Counted from the stretch's first letter, positions 15,694 through 25,290 are shown. The stretch is DNA of 64,000 bases from an uncultured Corynebacterium sp. (GCF_946222835.1 NZ_CAMIHD010000008.1:39796-103795), one strand, 5' to 3'. Made by a program: numbers and translations. Notes: generated from the sequence alone by a model not told the origin.

Positions 15694-18600
15694 ATGGCGA
15701 AAAAGATTTACCCCAAGGTCGATCTGACCGGCGGCTCAAGCCGCTTCCCGGATATGGAAGAGGAAGTCCAGAAGTACTGGAAGCAGGATGATACCTTCCA
15801 TGCTTCGCTAGAAAAGACAAAGGACTGCCCAGAGTACATCTTCTATGATGGTCCTCCATTTGCTAATGGCCTGCCGCACTATGGCCACCTGCTGACCGGT
15901 TATGTGAAGGATATCGTCCCGCGCTATCGCACGATGGCAGGCAATTACGTTCCTCGCGTCTTCGGTTGGGATACCCACGGCCTGCCCGCCGAGCTAGAGG
16001 CCGAAAAGCAGCTAGGCATCACCGAAAAGGCGCAGATCGAGGACATGGGCTTGGAAAAGTTCAATGAGTACTGCGCTAAGTCCGTATTGGAATACACCGA
16101 TGAGTGGGAAGAATACGTCAACCGCCAGGCCCGCTGGGTGGACTTTGACAATGGCTACAAGACCATGGATATCAATTACATGGAATCGGTCATGTGGGCG
16201 TTCAAGGAGCTATATGACAAGGGCCTTATCTATAAGGGCTTCCGCGTCTTGCCGTACTCCTGGGCGGAGCATACCTCCTTGTCTAATCAGGAGACCCGCT
16301 TGGATGATTCCTATAAGATGCGCCAGGACCCGACCTTGACGGTTACCTTCCCTGTGGAGGGCGCGCGTGAAGGCAGTGCGGCGGAAAAAACGCTGGCGGA
16401 GCACCCCGCGCTTGCCGACGCCGCTTTCCTCGCCTGGACCACCACCCCCTGGACCTTGCCTTCAAATGAGGCGCTGGCGGTTCACCCCGAGGTTACCTAT
16501 GTGCTTTTTAGGGCCACCGAGGGTGACTTCGCTGGCCGTACCTTCATCATGGCGGAAAATCTATTGGCTACCTTGGAAAAAGAACTGGGTGAGGCCGAGG
16601 TACTGGAGTCTTTCACCGGTGCGCAGCTCGAAGGCTTTACCTATGAGCCGATCTTTGGTTTCTTCCCGGATTTGCACAACGCTTACCAGGTATTGGTTGC
16701 TGATTACGTCACCACCGAGGACGGCACCGGTGTGGTTCACCAAGCGCCTGCGTTTGGTGAAGACGATATGAATACCACCAACCAGTACGATATCGAGCTG
16801 GTCATCCCAGTCAATGAAGACGGCAAATTCACCTCGCAGGTACCGCCGTATGAGGGCCAGCTGGTCTTTGATGCGAACAAGGACATCATCAAGGACTTGA
16901 AGGCCGCTGGGCGAGTGGTGCGCCATGTGACGATTGAGCACTCCTACCCGCACTCGTGGCGCTCGGGCGAGCCGCTTATCTACATGGCGCTGCCGGCTTG
17001 GTTCGTGAAGGTGACTGAGTTCCGCGATCGCATGGTGGAGCTTAATCACAATGAGATCGAGTGGTTGCCAGAGCACATTCGGGACGGCCAGTTTGGAAAG
17101 TGGCTCGAGGGCGCGCGTGACTGGAATATCTCCCGTACCCGCTATTGGGGCGCGCCTATCCCGGTGTGGATGTCCGATGATGACAACTACCCGCGCATGG
17201 ATGTCTACGGATCACTGGATGAGTTGGAGCGCGATTTCGGCGTCCGCCCGCAGTCCCTGCACCGCCCGCATATCGATGAGTTGGTGCGCCCGAACCCCGA
17301 TGATCCGACCGGTAAGTCCATGATGCGCCGCGTGCCGGACGTATTGGACTGCTGGTTCGAGTCAGGCTCGATGCCGTTCGCGCAGAAGCATTACCCATTC
17401 GAGAATAAAGAGTGGTTTGAAACCCACTCGCCGTCTGACTTCATTGTGGAGTACTCCGGTCAAACGCGTGGCTGGTTCTATGTGATGCACGCGCTGTCCA
17501 CCGCGCTGTTTGATCGTCCGGCCTATAAGAAGGTCGTAGCCCATGGCATCGTGCTGGGCAATGATGGCCTCAAGATGTCCAAGTCCAAGGGCAATTATCC
17601 CAACGTCAATGAAGTCTTTGACCGCGATGGTTCGGATGCCATGCGCTGGTTCCTGATGTCTTCGCCTATTCTGCGTGGAGGCAATCTCATCGTGACCGAG
17701 CAGGGAATTCGCGAGGGAGTGCGCCAGGCTATTCTGCCTATCTGGAATGCCTATACCTTCCTGCAGCTCTACGCGGAAAAGGAGGCCAAGTTCGACACCA
17801 GCTCCACGCATGTTCTGGACCGCTATATCTTGGCCAAGACCCACGATGTCGTGGCTAATGTAGACGCAGCGCTTGCCGATACCGATATCGCTACGGCAAC
17901 CGAAGAGGTACGCCTGTTCGCAGACGTTTTGACCAACTGGTACGTGCGTCGCTCGCGCGAGCGTTTCTGGGAAGGCGAAGATGCCCACCCTGAGGCTTTC
18001 AATACCTTGTACACCGTGTTGGAAACCGTGACTCGCGTGGTCGCGCCGCTTTTGCCGCACGTAGCAGAAGTTATCTACCGCGGGCTAACCGGCGAGCGTT
18101 CTGTGCACTTGGCGGATTTCCCGCAGGCCGCGGATTACCCAGCTGATGCAGATCTGGTCTCTGCGATGGACGCAACTCGCGCGGTGGCTTCGGCGGCATC
18201 TTCGGTGCGCAAGTCCAATAAGCTGCGCAACCGGTTGCCGCTGCCGAAGCTGACGGTGGCTCTTGAAGGGGCACAGCGTTTGGCGGACTTTGCCGATATC
18301 ATTCGCGACGAGGTCAACGTTAAGGAAGTTGAGCTTACCGAGGACGTCGATTCGGTGGGCACCTTCCAGGTAGTTTGCAATGCCAAGGTCGCTGGTCCGC
18401 GCCTGGGTAAGGATGTGCAGAGCGCCATCAAGAACCTTAAGACCGGCAACTATGAGCGCCGCGGCGACGAGGTCGTAGTTGACGGCGATATCGTGCTTGG
18501 CCCGGATGAGTACACGGAGCGCCTGCAGGCGGCGAACCCGAAGTCGACCGCGCGTATCGAAGGCCTCGACGGACTTGTAGTACTCGACACCGAAGTGACT

Positions 18601-18864
18601 GAAGAGCTCGAAGCAGAAGGCTGGGCGGCAGACGTTATCCGTGGCCTCCAGGATGCCCGTAAGGCTTCTGGGTTTGAAGTTTCGGATCGCATCGCGGCCG
18701 TACTATCTGTACCGGAGGAGAAGAAGACATGGGCTGAGCGTCACGCCGACCATATCGCCGGTGAAGTGCTCGCGACCGATTTCCAAGTGACCACCGAGGC
18801 GCTTGATGGTGAGGACGTGCACGAGGTGGTGAAGGGGGTTAGCGCTACCGTCGTGAAGCAGTAG
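15694..18864 (+). CDS. ileS: Isoleucyl-tRNA synthetase IleS
   Basis: IleS charges tRNA-Ile in the cytoplasm. The 1056-residue class I synthetase has the HIGH-type motif in PPFANGLPHYGHLLTGYVKD, an editing domain near residues 190-400 (LAWTTTPWTLPSNEAL, HQAPAFGEDDM), and the KMSKS motif in GLKMSKSKGNYPN. The anticodon-binding domain follows, and the longer C-terminal region typical of the actinobacterial/eukaryote-like ileS type is present. It stands alone behind its T-box and is closed by a bidirectional terminator. Confidence 0.98.
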   Translation: MAKKIYPKVDLTGGSSRFPDMEEEVQKYWKQDDTFHASLEKTKDCPEYIFYDGPPFANGLPHYGHLLTGYVKDIVPRYRTMAGNYVPRVFGWDTHGLPAELEAEKQLGITEKAQIEDMGLEKFNEYCAKSVLEYTDEWEEYVNRQARWVDFDNGYKTMDINYMESVMWAFKELYDKGLIYKGFRVLPYSWAEHTSLSNQETRLDDSYKMRQDPTLTVTFPVEGAREGSAAEKTLAEHPALADAAFLAWTTTPWTLPSNEALAVHPEVTYVLFRATEGDFAGRTFIMAENLLATLEKELGEAEVLESFTGAQLEGFTYEPIFGFFPDLHNAYQVLVADYVTTEDGTGVVHQAPAFGEDDMNTTNQYDIELVIPVNEDGKFTSQVPPYEGQLVFDANKDIIKDLKAAGRVVRHVTIEHSYPHSWRSGEPLIYMALPAWFVKVTEFRDRMVELNHNEIEWLPEHIRDGQFGKWLEGARDWNISRTRYWGAPIPVWMSDDDNYPRMDVYGSLDELERDFGVRPQSLHRPHIDELVRPNPDDPTGKSMMRRVPDVLDCWFESGSMPFAQKHYPFENKEWFETHSPSDFIVEYSGQTRGWFYVMHALSTALFDRPAYKKVVAHGIVLGNDGLKMSKSKGNYPNVNEVFDRDGSDAMRWFLMSSPILRGGNLIVTEQGIREGVRQAILPIWNAYTFLQLYAEKEAKFDTSSTHVLDRYILAKTHDVVANVDAALADTDIATATEEVRLFADVLTNWYVRRSRERFWEGEDAHPEAFNTLYTVLETVTRVVAPLLPHVAEVIYRGLTGERSVHLADFPQAADYPADADLVSAMDATRAVASAASSVRKSNKLRNRLPLPKLTVALEGAQRLADFADIIRDEVNVKEVELTEDVDSVGTFQVVCNAKVAGPRLGKDVQSAIKNLKTGNYERRGDEVVVDGDIVLGPDEYTERLQAANPKSTARIEGLDGLVVLDTEVTEELEAEGWAADVIRGLQDARKASGFEVSDRIAAVLSVPEEKKTWAERHADHIAGEVLATDFQVTTEALDGEDVHEVVKGVSATVVKQ

Positions 18865-18887
18865 CGCGCTAGCCGCCACCTAAAATT

Positions 18888-18919
18888 AATTGCCCAGCCG
18901 GTGTGGCTGGGCAATTTTT
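18888..18919. terminator. Bidirectional terminator between ileS and the MFS gene
   Basis: AATTGCCCAGCC (18888-18899) pairs with GGCTGGGCAATT (18905-18916), with a T-run after it and an A-rich stretch before it. It can therefore serve the convergent MFS gene as well. Confidence 0.9.
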
Positions 18920-18933
18920 ATGAGTGATAGGAC

Positions 18934-20166
18934 TTAACGGACCGGGCCCGGCAGGTGAGCACGCCAGCCGAGGACCACGTTAACTAGGCAGCACAGTGCA
19001 AGCACGGCGCCAATGAGGAATAGGGTGGTAAAGCCGAGCAGCGGGGCGAGTGCGCTAAAGGCCATGGGAATAAAGAATCCGGTATAGGACACTGAGTAGT
19101 AGACGGCGGTCAGGCCGGCGAGTTCTTCGGCACGGGCGATACGCTGGACCTCGGAGAGGCCGGCGACTAGGGCTAGGCCGTAGCCCGCGCCCATAACGGC
19201 CGCGCCGGCGATACCCAGCGGCAGTGAGCGGGTATGGGAGGCAACCGCACCGAGGATAGTGCCGACGGAGATAACTCCCATTGCTACCGCGGAAGCCCGG
19301 GCGGACCGGCTGGTGTCAATGACCTTGCCGAGCATTTGGACGCCCACGCCGCAGCCCAAAGTGATAACGGTCATCAGGCCGGAGAAGGCGATAGGGGCAT
19401 CGCCGGCGGATTTGGATAGCAGCTGTGGCAGGAGGGCATAAGCGGCACCGGCGCAGCCGAAGACCCATGGTGCTACCGGCAAGACGATGCGCACGAACCG
19501 GCGGTGGGCTGCGGAGGGAATGTGCAGCATACGCAGCATGTCGCGGATGCTCAGGTCAAGGAAAGTGTCTTTTACCGTGGCGCCACGTGGCGGGCGAGTC
19601 TCCGGGGTCTTCATCAACCAGATGGCGGTGGCGACGGTGAGGAGGATGTGCAAGATATAGGCTAAATGGGTGGGCCACGGGCCCCACTGGGCCAGCACCG
19701 AGGCGAGGCCAGCGCCGATGAGGAAGCCGAGGGTCAGGCACATCGAGGCGTGACGCGGGCCGGCAGCGGGATCGCCACCGGCGCGGGTGATGAGCTCTGA
19801 AACCCAGGTGGAGCCTACCGCCATGACGATTCCCAAAGCTAAGCCACACATGATGCGGCCCACGGCGATGACGAGTGGCTCGTTCGGTGCGATGGATAGA
19901 AGGAAGGAACCTAGAAGCGATAGCGGCGCGGCAGGCAGCATCGTGGGACGGCGGCCGATGTAGTCCGAAAGCGGACCAGAGATAAGCAGCGCAGGCACGA
20001 TGCCGAGCACATAAGCAGCCAGCAGACCGTTGACGGTGACCTGCGAGAAGTGAGACTGCTCGCGGTACATGACTAGTAGAGGGGTGAACTCATTGCCGCC
20101 CCAGGCCACGGCAACCATGCTGCCGGCGACAGGAAACCATGAGTGCTTGGCAATTTTTTCGGTCAT
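18934..20166 (-). CDS. MFS transporter
   Basis: A 410-residue, 12-helix major facilitator protein. The loop 2-3 signature is GPLSDYIGRRPTMLPAA, and the sixth/seventh helix junction is a charged loop (KTPETRPPRGATVKDTFLD). The family is diverse, and the substrate cannot be read from sequence. Its ATG overlaps the stop of the gntR-type gene by 4 bases (ATGA), so the two are translated together. The regulator probably senses the transported compound or its precursor. Confidence 0.88.
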   Translation of the reverse strand: MTEKIAKHSWFPVAGSMVAVAWGGNEFTPLLVMYREQSHFSQVTVNGLLAAYVLGIVPALLISGPLSDYIGRRPTMLPAAPLSLLGSFLLSIAPNEPLVIAVGRIMCGLALGIVMAVGSTWVSELITRAGGDPAAGPRHASMCLTLGFLIGAGLASVLAQWGPWPTHLAYILHILLTVATAIWLMKTPETRPPRGATVKDTFLDLSIRDMLRMLHIPSAAHRRFVRIVLPVAPWVFGCAGAAYALLPQLLSKSAGDAPIAFSGLMTVITLGCGVGVQMLGKVIDTSRSARASAVAMGVISVGTILGAVASHTRSLPLGIAGAAVMGAGYGLALVAGLSEVQRIARAEELAGLTAVYYSVSYTGFFIPMAFSALAPLLGFTTLFLIGAVLALCCLVNVVLGWRAHLPGPVR

Positions 20167-20807
20167 AGTTGATTCCTCGAGTTGGATAGGTGGGTGTCCA
20201 ATGCAGAAAGGTAGGTGTCGAGGTCGCCGGTGCGGAGGGCATCGGCAAGCGTGCGGTGCTGATCCACGAAGGTGCGGGCGCGGGCCACGTTGCGGCCAAT
20301 GGCTGTGGCGGTAAAGCGCTGCTGGCGCTCGCGCAGCTGGTGTCCCAAACCAGCTAGCAGGCGATTGGCCCCGCCATCCATGATGATCTGGTGGAAACGT
20401 GCATCCAGATGCGTATAGGCACGCAGGTCTGCGTCATCTAACGCGGCGTCTTGTTCCGCGATGGTTGCATCTAGTTGATCAACGATGTCCGCGCGCTCGG
20501 TATCAGGCATGGCGCAGATCTTTTCGGCGCAGTGCCTGTCTACGAGCAAGCGCGCCTCATAGACCTCGCGAATTTCCTGCGGGCTAATTGGCACGATGAG
20601 TGCACCCCGCCTGGGGTAGAGCTGTAGAAAGCCTTCAACCTCTAGACGTAGGAAAGCCTCGTGCATTGGGGTGCGGCTAATTCCCATCTCGGTGGCTAGG
20701 GAAGCCTCGGAAAGCAGCTGTGAGGGCTCGAAGGAGCCGTCGATGATCTTCTCTTTGACGAAGTCATAGGCGCGCTCCGCGGCGGGCTGCATTCGTTCAT
20801 TGGACAT
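20163..20807 (-). CDS. GntR family regulator, FadR/FCD subfamily
   Basis: A 214-residue regulator with an N-terminal winged helix (AYDFVKEKIIDGSFEPSQLL, EASLATEMGISRTPMHEAFL) and a C-terminal FCD ligand domain. Candidate metal ligands in the FCD domain are the Asp and His in LDARFHQII, the His in QHRTLADALRTGD and the His in LDTHLSNS. ATG 20807 (MSNERMQ) follows AAGATGG. A longer in-frame extension would read through a Cys-rich stretch and the operator and is rejected. A palindrome just upstream suggests autoregulation of this gene and the coupled MFS gene. Confidence 0.88.
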   Translation of the reverse strand: MSNERMQPAAERAYDFVKEKIIDGSFEPSQLLSEASLATEMGISRTPMHEAFLRLEVEGFLQLYPRRGALIVPISPQEIREVYEARLLVDRHCAEKICAMPDTERADIVDQLDATIAEQDAALDDADLRAYTHLDARFHQIIMDGGANRLLAGLGHQLRERQQRFTATAIGRNVARARTFVDQHRTLADALRTGDLDTYLSALDTHLSNSRNQL

Positions 20808-20818
20808 GCATCCATCTT

Positions 20819-20838
20819 GTATGCAAGCTTGCATGCAA
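20819..20838. promoter_or_regulatory. Candidate GntR operator palindrome
   Basis: TGTATGCAAGCTTGCATGCA is a 20-bp palindrome with one mismatch, centred on AAGCTT. It lies 12 bp upstream of the gntR start and partly repeats as TGCAAGCAAGC. FCD-type regulators usually bind such short interrupted palindromes at their own promoters. Confidence 0.6.
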
Positions 20839-20872
20839 GCAAGCGCACAAGGGTGCTTTGTGGTGAACGAAT

Positions 20873-21496
20873 CTAGGCATGCAAACGTGTGACGTGGCAC
20901 GTATCGGGGTCAAAGAGTAAGCCGTGGCCCATGCCGACCCAGCCGATGAAGGGGGCGTCGGCAAGCGTGTGCGGGGTGTGGACGTGCCCAAGGATCCAGG
21001 CATCGCCCTCGCAGGCCTGTAGCTCAGCCACGGAAAGCGGCAGGCAGGTGCCTTTAGAAAACTCACCGGTGACGGAAGAATGTAGGAGGCCGAGGACGGG
21101 GCCGTTGCTGCGGCGGGGAGGAAGCTGGAGGCGGCGCGGGTCCGGATCGGTGGCCACCGCTGCGGTTAGGACCGTGGTGTTTCCTATGCGAAAGGTATGC
21201 ACCTGCGTGCCGTGGACTGTGACCTCGGGCGGGAAGTCCAGGTTGTGGTGGGTATCGTGGTTGCCGGAAATGAAGTGGACTTCGCTGAACAGAGTGACAG
21301 CATGGGCCATAACGGTGCGGACCTGAGGCACAAACTCGGCCGAGTTAGCGTTGCGGTCAATGATATCGCCCAAGCACACGCACGCTGTGGCCCCTCTATT
21401 GGCGGCAACCTCGAGTGCCTGAAGGGCCCAGTCCAAGCCGGGGGCGCCCGCGCGGCCTAGGTGCAGATCGGCAAAGACAAAAATGCTAGCGGGCAT
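20873..21496 (-). CDS. Calcineurin-like metallophosphoesterase
   Basis: A 207-residue protein with the dimetal phosphoesterase motifs in order: DLHLGR, GDIIDRN, SGNHDTHHN, LLHSSV and GHVHTPH. No signal peptide or membrane segment is present, so it acts in the cytoplasm. ATG 21496 (MPASIFVFADLH) lies inside the last codons of the permease gene, an 11-bp overlap, indicating coupled translation with the ABC transporter. This suggests that it hydrolyses a phosphate ester brought in by the transporter, which is an inference from gene order. Confidence 0.85.
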   Translation of the reverse strand: MPASIFVFADLHLGRAGAPGLDWALQALEVAANRGATACVCLGDIIDRNANSAEFVPQVRTVMAHAVTLFSEVHFISGNHDTHHNLDFPPEVTVHGTQVHTFRIGNTTVLTAAVATDPDPRRLQLPPRRSNGPVLGLLHSSVTGEFSKGTCLPLSVAELQACEGDAWILGHVHTPHTLADAPFIGWVGMGHGLLFDPDTCHVTRLHA

Positions 21497-23150
21497 GTGC
21501 GGCCTTTCGGTTTTGCCACCACGTGATAGTTGCCAAGACAATTGTGGACGTTCCGACACCGATGAGCGTCATAGCCATGGCCTCAGCACGGTGTCCTTGA
21601 TCGAATTGGTTCATAATCCACGGAGCCAAGAGGTTGACCTGGCTGGGGCGAATGAGCGAGGACATGACCAGCTCGCGGATTCCTACGAAGAAGGCGAGGA
21701 GCCAGCCAGCGAAGATGCCAGGAGCAAGCAAGGGCAGGGTAATGCGCCCAAAAGTTTGCAGAGTTAAGGAACCCGAAATCGCGGCGGCCTCGTACATGGT
21801 GGGGGAGATGGACTCGGCTGAAGTCTTGATATTTTGAATGGTCATGGGCAAAAAGAGCACCGTAAAAGCCATGACCAGCATGCCCATCGTGCCGTAGGGC
21901 GACCAGGGCAGCCAAGGAGAGTTCCAAAGCAAAATAAAGCCAATGGCCAGCACAATGCCCGGCACGGTATCGGGGGCGACGGCCAAGAAATCGCTCAGCT
22001 TTGCGCCTATGAAGCTTTGGCGGCGGGTGAGCACCGTGACGAGGACACCTAGTGCTACGGCAACGGTGGCGCCAAGGGCGCCCAGGCCGATGGAGCGAAT
22101 CAGCGCTTCCTGTGCGGTGGGCATCTGCACAACGATGGAGAAGTAATCGAAGGTGAGGTTATTGAGCGTAGGTGGGGCCGAGCGCAGGATGGTCATCGCG
22201 GACAAAGTGATGGAAAGATAGGGAATGACCACCGAGGCCAAGAGGATGACTGCGGCAATGAGTGCGCCGAGGATAGAGCCGACTGGGCTGAGGCGGATGA
22301 GCACGGGGCGGCTTACACGTCCGCCGCCGGTGAGATCGTGGCGCGAAATCCACTGTTGGAATGCCCACGCAGCCACGCCAATGGCAAAGAGAACCGAAGA
22401 GGACGCGGCGGCGCTGGAAAAATCGAGGGGGTCGATGGTGACGTCTTCATAAATAGAGGAGACGAGCACCTTGTATCCGATGGCATTGCCCAGCGTAACT
22501 GGGGTGCCAAACTCGCCGGCGGCCTTGATAAAGATGATGAGTGCACCAAGGGAATAGGGCCCAATAACATTCGGGGCGATGACGCGCACGGCCTGTTGCC
22601 AGCGGCTCGCGCCGGCTACCTGGGCCATCTCCAACGTTGACGCTGGAATGCAATTCAGGCAGGTGCGCAGGATGAGATATAAGAAAGGGAAAAGCTCCGC
22701 GGCCATGATGAAGGCCATGCCCCACACCGAGTAAATGACATCGTGGGCGAGTTTGCCAGCACCGTGGCCGAGAAGCATCTCTGCGACACCACCGCGGCGG
22801 GTGAAATCCATCCACGCCATTGCCGCCGCAAAGGGCGGAGTCATAAACGGGATCATGACGGCGATCTCGATCCAGTTGGCCGAGCTAAAGCGCGTCCACG
22901 CACGTAGAAAAGCGAGCGGGGCGGCCATGAGCGTGGCAAAAGCCACGACCAGCACGGACAACAAGATGGTATTGCCAAGGATGTGCAGCATGCCCGGTTG
23001 GACAATGTTGCCTAGGGCTGAGGGCTCATCGTGGTAGCCCACGGCCGCGTTGACCAACACGGAAGCCAGTGGTGCGGCGACGAGGGCGAGCAAGAGGAGA
23101 AGGACCCCGTATATCCCAAGGCGACGTCGGGGAGTGGTGGTGGAGCTCAT
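21486..23150 (-). CDS. ABC transporter permease, two fused MetI-type domains
   Basis: A 554-residue inner-membrane protein with about 12 helices and two binding-protein-dependent permease modules. Each has an EAA-like loop (about EMAQVAGASRWQQAVRVIAP in the first half, YEAAAISGSLTLQTFGRITL in the second). This fused layout is typical of ferric iron, thiamine, phosphonate and sugar-phosphate importers of the FbpB/AfuB/PhnU class. The start lies 4 bp after the binding-protein stop. Confidence 0.9.
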   Translation of the reverse strand: MSSTTTPRRRLGIYGVLLLLLALVAAPLASVLVNAAVGYHDEPSALGNIVQPGMLHILGNTILLSVLVVAFATLMAAPLAFLRAWTRFSSANWIEIAVMIPFMTPPFAAAMAWMDFTRRGGVAEMLLGHGAGKLAHDVIYSVWGMAFIMAAELFPFLYLILRTCLNCIPASTLEMAQVAGASRWQQAVRVIAPNVIGPYSLGALIIFIKAAGEFGTPVTLGNAIGYKVLVSSIYEDVTIDPLDFSSAAASSSVLFAIGVAAWAFQQWISRHDLTGGGRVSRPVLIRLSPVGSILGALIAAVILLASVVIPYLSITLSAMTILRSAPPTLNNLTFDYFSIVVQMPTAQEALIRSIGLGALGATVAVALGVLVTVLTRRQSFIGAKLSDFLAVAPDTVPGIVLAIGFILLWNSPWLPWSPYGTMGMLVMAFTVLFLPMTIQNIKTSAESISPTMYEAAAISGSLTLQTFGRITLPLLAPGIFAGWLLAFFVGIRELVMSSLIRPSQVNLLAPWIMNQFDQGHRAEAMAMTLIGVGTSTIVLATITWWQNRKAAHAR

Positions 23151-23153
23151 TGG

Positions 23154-24215
23154 TTACTTCAAATAGCGCTTGGCAAAGGTTTCCTTGATGTCCTTGGACT
23201 GAGAAACCAGGCCATCGAGGTCATCGTTGAGGGTCTTAATCTCATCCAGCTTCGGGCCATTCTTTGGAGCGATGTCCCTATTGGCCGGAATCATGTTCTT
23301 GGAGGCGGAGATTTCTTGTGCCTCTTCGGAGAACATGAAGTCCACGAAGGCCTCTGCGGCTTCCTTGTTATCGGAGGACTTGAGGATCATGACTGGGCGC
23401 GGGGTGACCGTGGTACCGGAAGTAGGGATGGCGACCTCGAGCGGCTCACCCTTTTTCTGCGCGGAGTATGCGGAGTAGTCAACGCCGCCGAGGACGATGC
23501 CACGGGAACCGGAGGTGACCTGGTCGAGCGCTGGGCCATTGGCACCTTGGACGATCATGCCGTTGTCAAAGAGCTTGTCAAAGAGGTCCCAGGTCTTCTC
23601 CTCGCCCCATTGGTCCACCATGGCCGCGATGAGGTCGGCTGCGGTACCGGATTCGCGCGGGTCCGGCATGATGATTTGGTCTTTGTACTTCTCATCGGTG
23701 AGGTCCTCCCAGTCTTTCGGGGCCTCGTCCACGACGTTGGTGTTGGTTACCAGTGCGAGAGCCGAACCATCGCGGCCGGTAAACGTGCCGCTTTCCGACG
23801 CCCACTTGGACTCAATCTTGTCCGCTCTCTCCGGCGTGTACTTTTCAAGGGCGCCGGACTTGTCCTGCTTGCTAGCTGCCGCCCACGAGGCGAGGTAGAC
23901 GACGTCAGCCTGCGGGTTTGCCTCCTCTGCCTTGAGCTTGGCGGTGATCTTTCCGGTGGTGTCGGCAAAAACATTGACGTGGACGTCGGTCTTTTCTTCG
24001 AAGGCCTCCACGAGGGCGTCGGTGAGACCCTGTGGGTTAGCGGAGTAGTAATCCACCTCGCCGGATAGACCTTCAGGCGCTTTCCACTTCTCAGCAGAAG
24101 AGGTGGACTCGTCGGTGGCGGTTTCGGTGCTGTCCTCAACGGACCCGCAACCGGTCAAGGCGAGTGCTCCAGCAGCGGTGGTGGCGATAGCGGCAGTAAA
24201 CTTTTTGGTGAACAT
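23154..24215 (-). CDS. ABC transporter solute-binding lipoprotein (FbpA/AfuA-like)
   Basis: A 353-residue lipoprotein with signal peptide and lipobox (LALTGC, Cys 23). A Ser/Thr-rich linker and a periplasmic-binding fold follow (YYSANPQGLTDALVEAFEEK, VNVFADTTGKITAKLKAEEA, ALVTNTNVV). The fold class is shared by ferric-iron, phosphonate and hexose-phosphate binding proteins. I do not see the adjacent Tyr pair that ferric-binding FbpA uses near its C-terminal third; the corresponding area reads GGVDYSAYSAQ. The adjoining phosphoesterase favours an organophosphate ligand. Substrate unproven. Confidence 0.88.
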   Translation of the reverse strand: MFTKKFTAAIATTAAGALALTGCGSVEDSTETATDESTSSAEKWKAPEGLSGEVDYYSANPQGLTDALVEAFEEKTDVHVNVFADTTGKITAKLKAEEANPQADVVYLASWAAASKQDKSGALEKYTPERADKIESKWASESGTFTGRDGSALALVTNTNVVDEAPKDWEDLTDEKYKDQIIMPDPRESGTAADLIAAMVDQWGEEKTWDLFDKLFDNGMIVQGANGPALDQVTSGSRGIVLGGVDYSAYSAQKKGEPLEVAIPTSGTTVTPRPVMILKSSDNKEAAEAFVDFMFSEEAQEISASKNMIPANRDIAPKNGPKLDEIKTLNDDLDGLVSQSKDIKETFAKRYLK

Positions 24216-24224
24216 GTGTGGCTC

Positions 24225-25205
24225 CTATGCAGAAAGAGAAGATGGATAGTTGAGGTGGACGGTCTCGCCGCGAGCGATGCGGCGCGGTGAATATGCCACC
24301 CACGGCTCCTCGGCCCCGGGAACATTGCAGCGCAACTCGTAGCGCCCACCGATGTAGTGAGCGCCAAGAACCTGCGCCTCGACCCGGCGCGGGGAGGCGC
24401 CGGTGTCCTCCTCCGCAGTGGTGACGGTGAGATTTTCTGGACGTACGCTGGGTAGCTGTGGGTGGCGGTTCATGGTGCCTACGAAGCCAGCGATGAAATC
24501 GGTGGCCGGCTGTTCGTAAAGGGTGACTGGATCCGCGAATTGTTCGATATGGCCCTGATTCATAACTACGACGCGATCCGACATGGCAAGTGCCTCGGCT
24601 TGGTCGTGCGTGACGTAGATGACCGTCAGCCCCAGCTCCTGTGCCAGCTGGGTGAGCTCTGCGCGGATTTGCACGCGCAGCGCGGCGTCGAGGGCGGACA
24701 GCGGCTCATCCATAAGCAGGACATCTGGATTAGAAACCAACGCGCGGGCGATGGCAACGCGCTGCTGTTGGCCACCGGAAAGTTGGTTCGGCCGCGCCTT
24801 CGCTTTGGCAGCGATACCCACCATGTCCATGCAGGCTCGGACCTTCTCGGCCCGCTGGCCTGCCGCCACCTTATTGCCTGGGGTGGTCAGCGGAAACTCG
24901 ATGTTCTTTTCCACCGTCATGTGTGGCCACAGTGCGAGGTCTTGGAAGACCATCGAAAGCCGGCGCTTATTGACGGCTACGTTGGTTCGTGGGCCAAATA
25001 CCTCCATCTCTCCGAAGGAGATGGTTCCCGCGTCAGGCGTTTCTAATCCGGCTATGCAACGCAGCAGGGTGGACTTGCCGCAGCCGGAAGGTCCGAGAAT
25101 AGAGACGAATTCCCCGCGGTTGATGCTCAGATCGGTCTCGTGGAGGCCCGTATTATCGGCGAATTCGCGCTTAACGCCGCGCAAGATGACGTGGGGTGAG
25201 TCCAT
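24225..25205 (-). CDS. ABC transporter ATP-binding protein
   Basis: A 326-residue ATPase of the FbpC/PotA class. It has Walker A GPSGCGKST, Q-loop VFQDLALWPHMTVE, signature LSGGQQQRVAIARALVSNPD, Walker B LLMDEPLSALD and a switch His in VIYVTHDQAEA. A C-terminal TOBE-like regulatory domain follows (VRPENLTVTT). ATG 25205 (MDSPHVILRGV) is preferred over an upstream TTG at 25241. It heads the leftward transporter operon, and the 158-bp gap to dinB should hold its promoter. Confidence 0.9.
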   Translation of the reverse strand: MDSPHVILRGVKREFADNTGLHETDLSINRGEFVSILGPSGCGKSTLLRCIAGLETPDAGTISFGEMEVFGPRTNVAVNKRRLSMVFQDLALWPHMTVEKNIEFPLTTPGNKVAAGQRAEKVRACMDMVGIAAKAKARPNQLSGGQQQRVAIARALVSNPDVLLMDEPLSALDAALRVQIRAELTQLAQELGLTVIYVTHDQAEALAMSDRVVVMNQGHIEQFADPVTLYEQPATDFIAGFVGTMNRHPQLPSVRPENLTVTTAEEDTGASPRRVEAQVLGAHYIGGRYELRCNVPGAEEPWVAYSPRRIARGETVHLNYPSSLSA

Positions 25206-25290
25206 AATCAGCGAAATACTTTCTTCAAGAAATAACCTCAAAAAAGATAAGGCCGTAATATTGCATGTGGGTGACGTGAAGATGGAAGGG

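Noticed and set aside
23154..25205. Calling the ABC operon a ferric iron transporter
   Set aside because: The fold class alone cannot settle the substrate. No DtxR box was seen, the Tyr pair is not evident, and a phosphoesterase is coupled to it.
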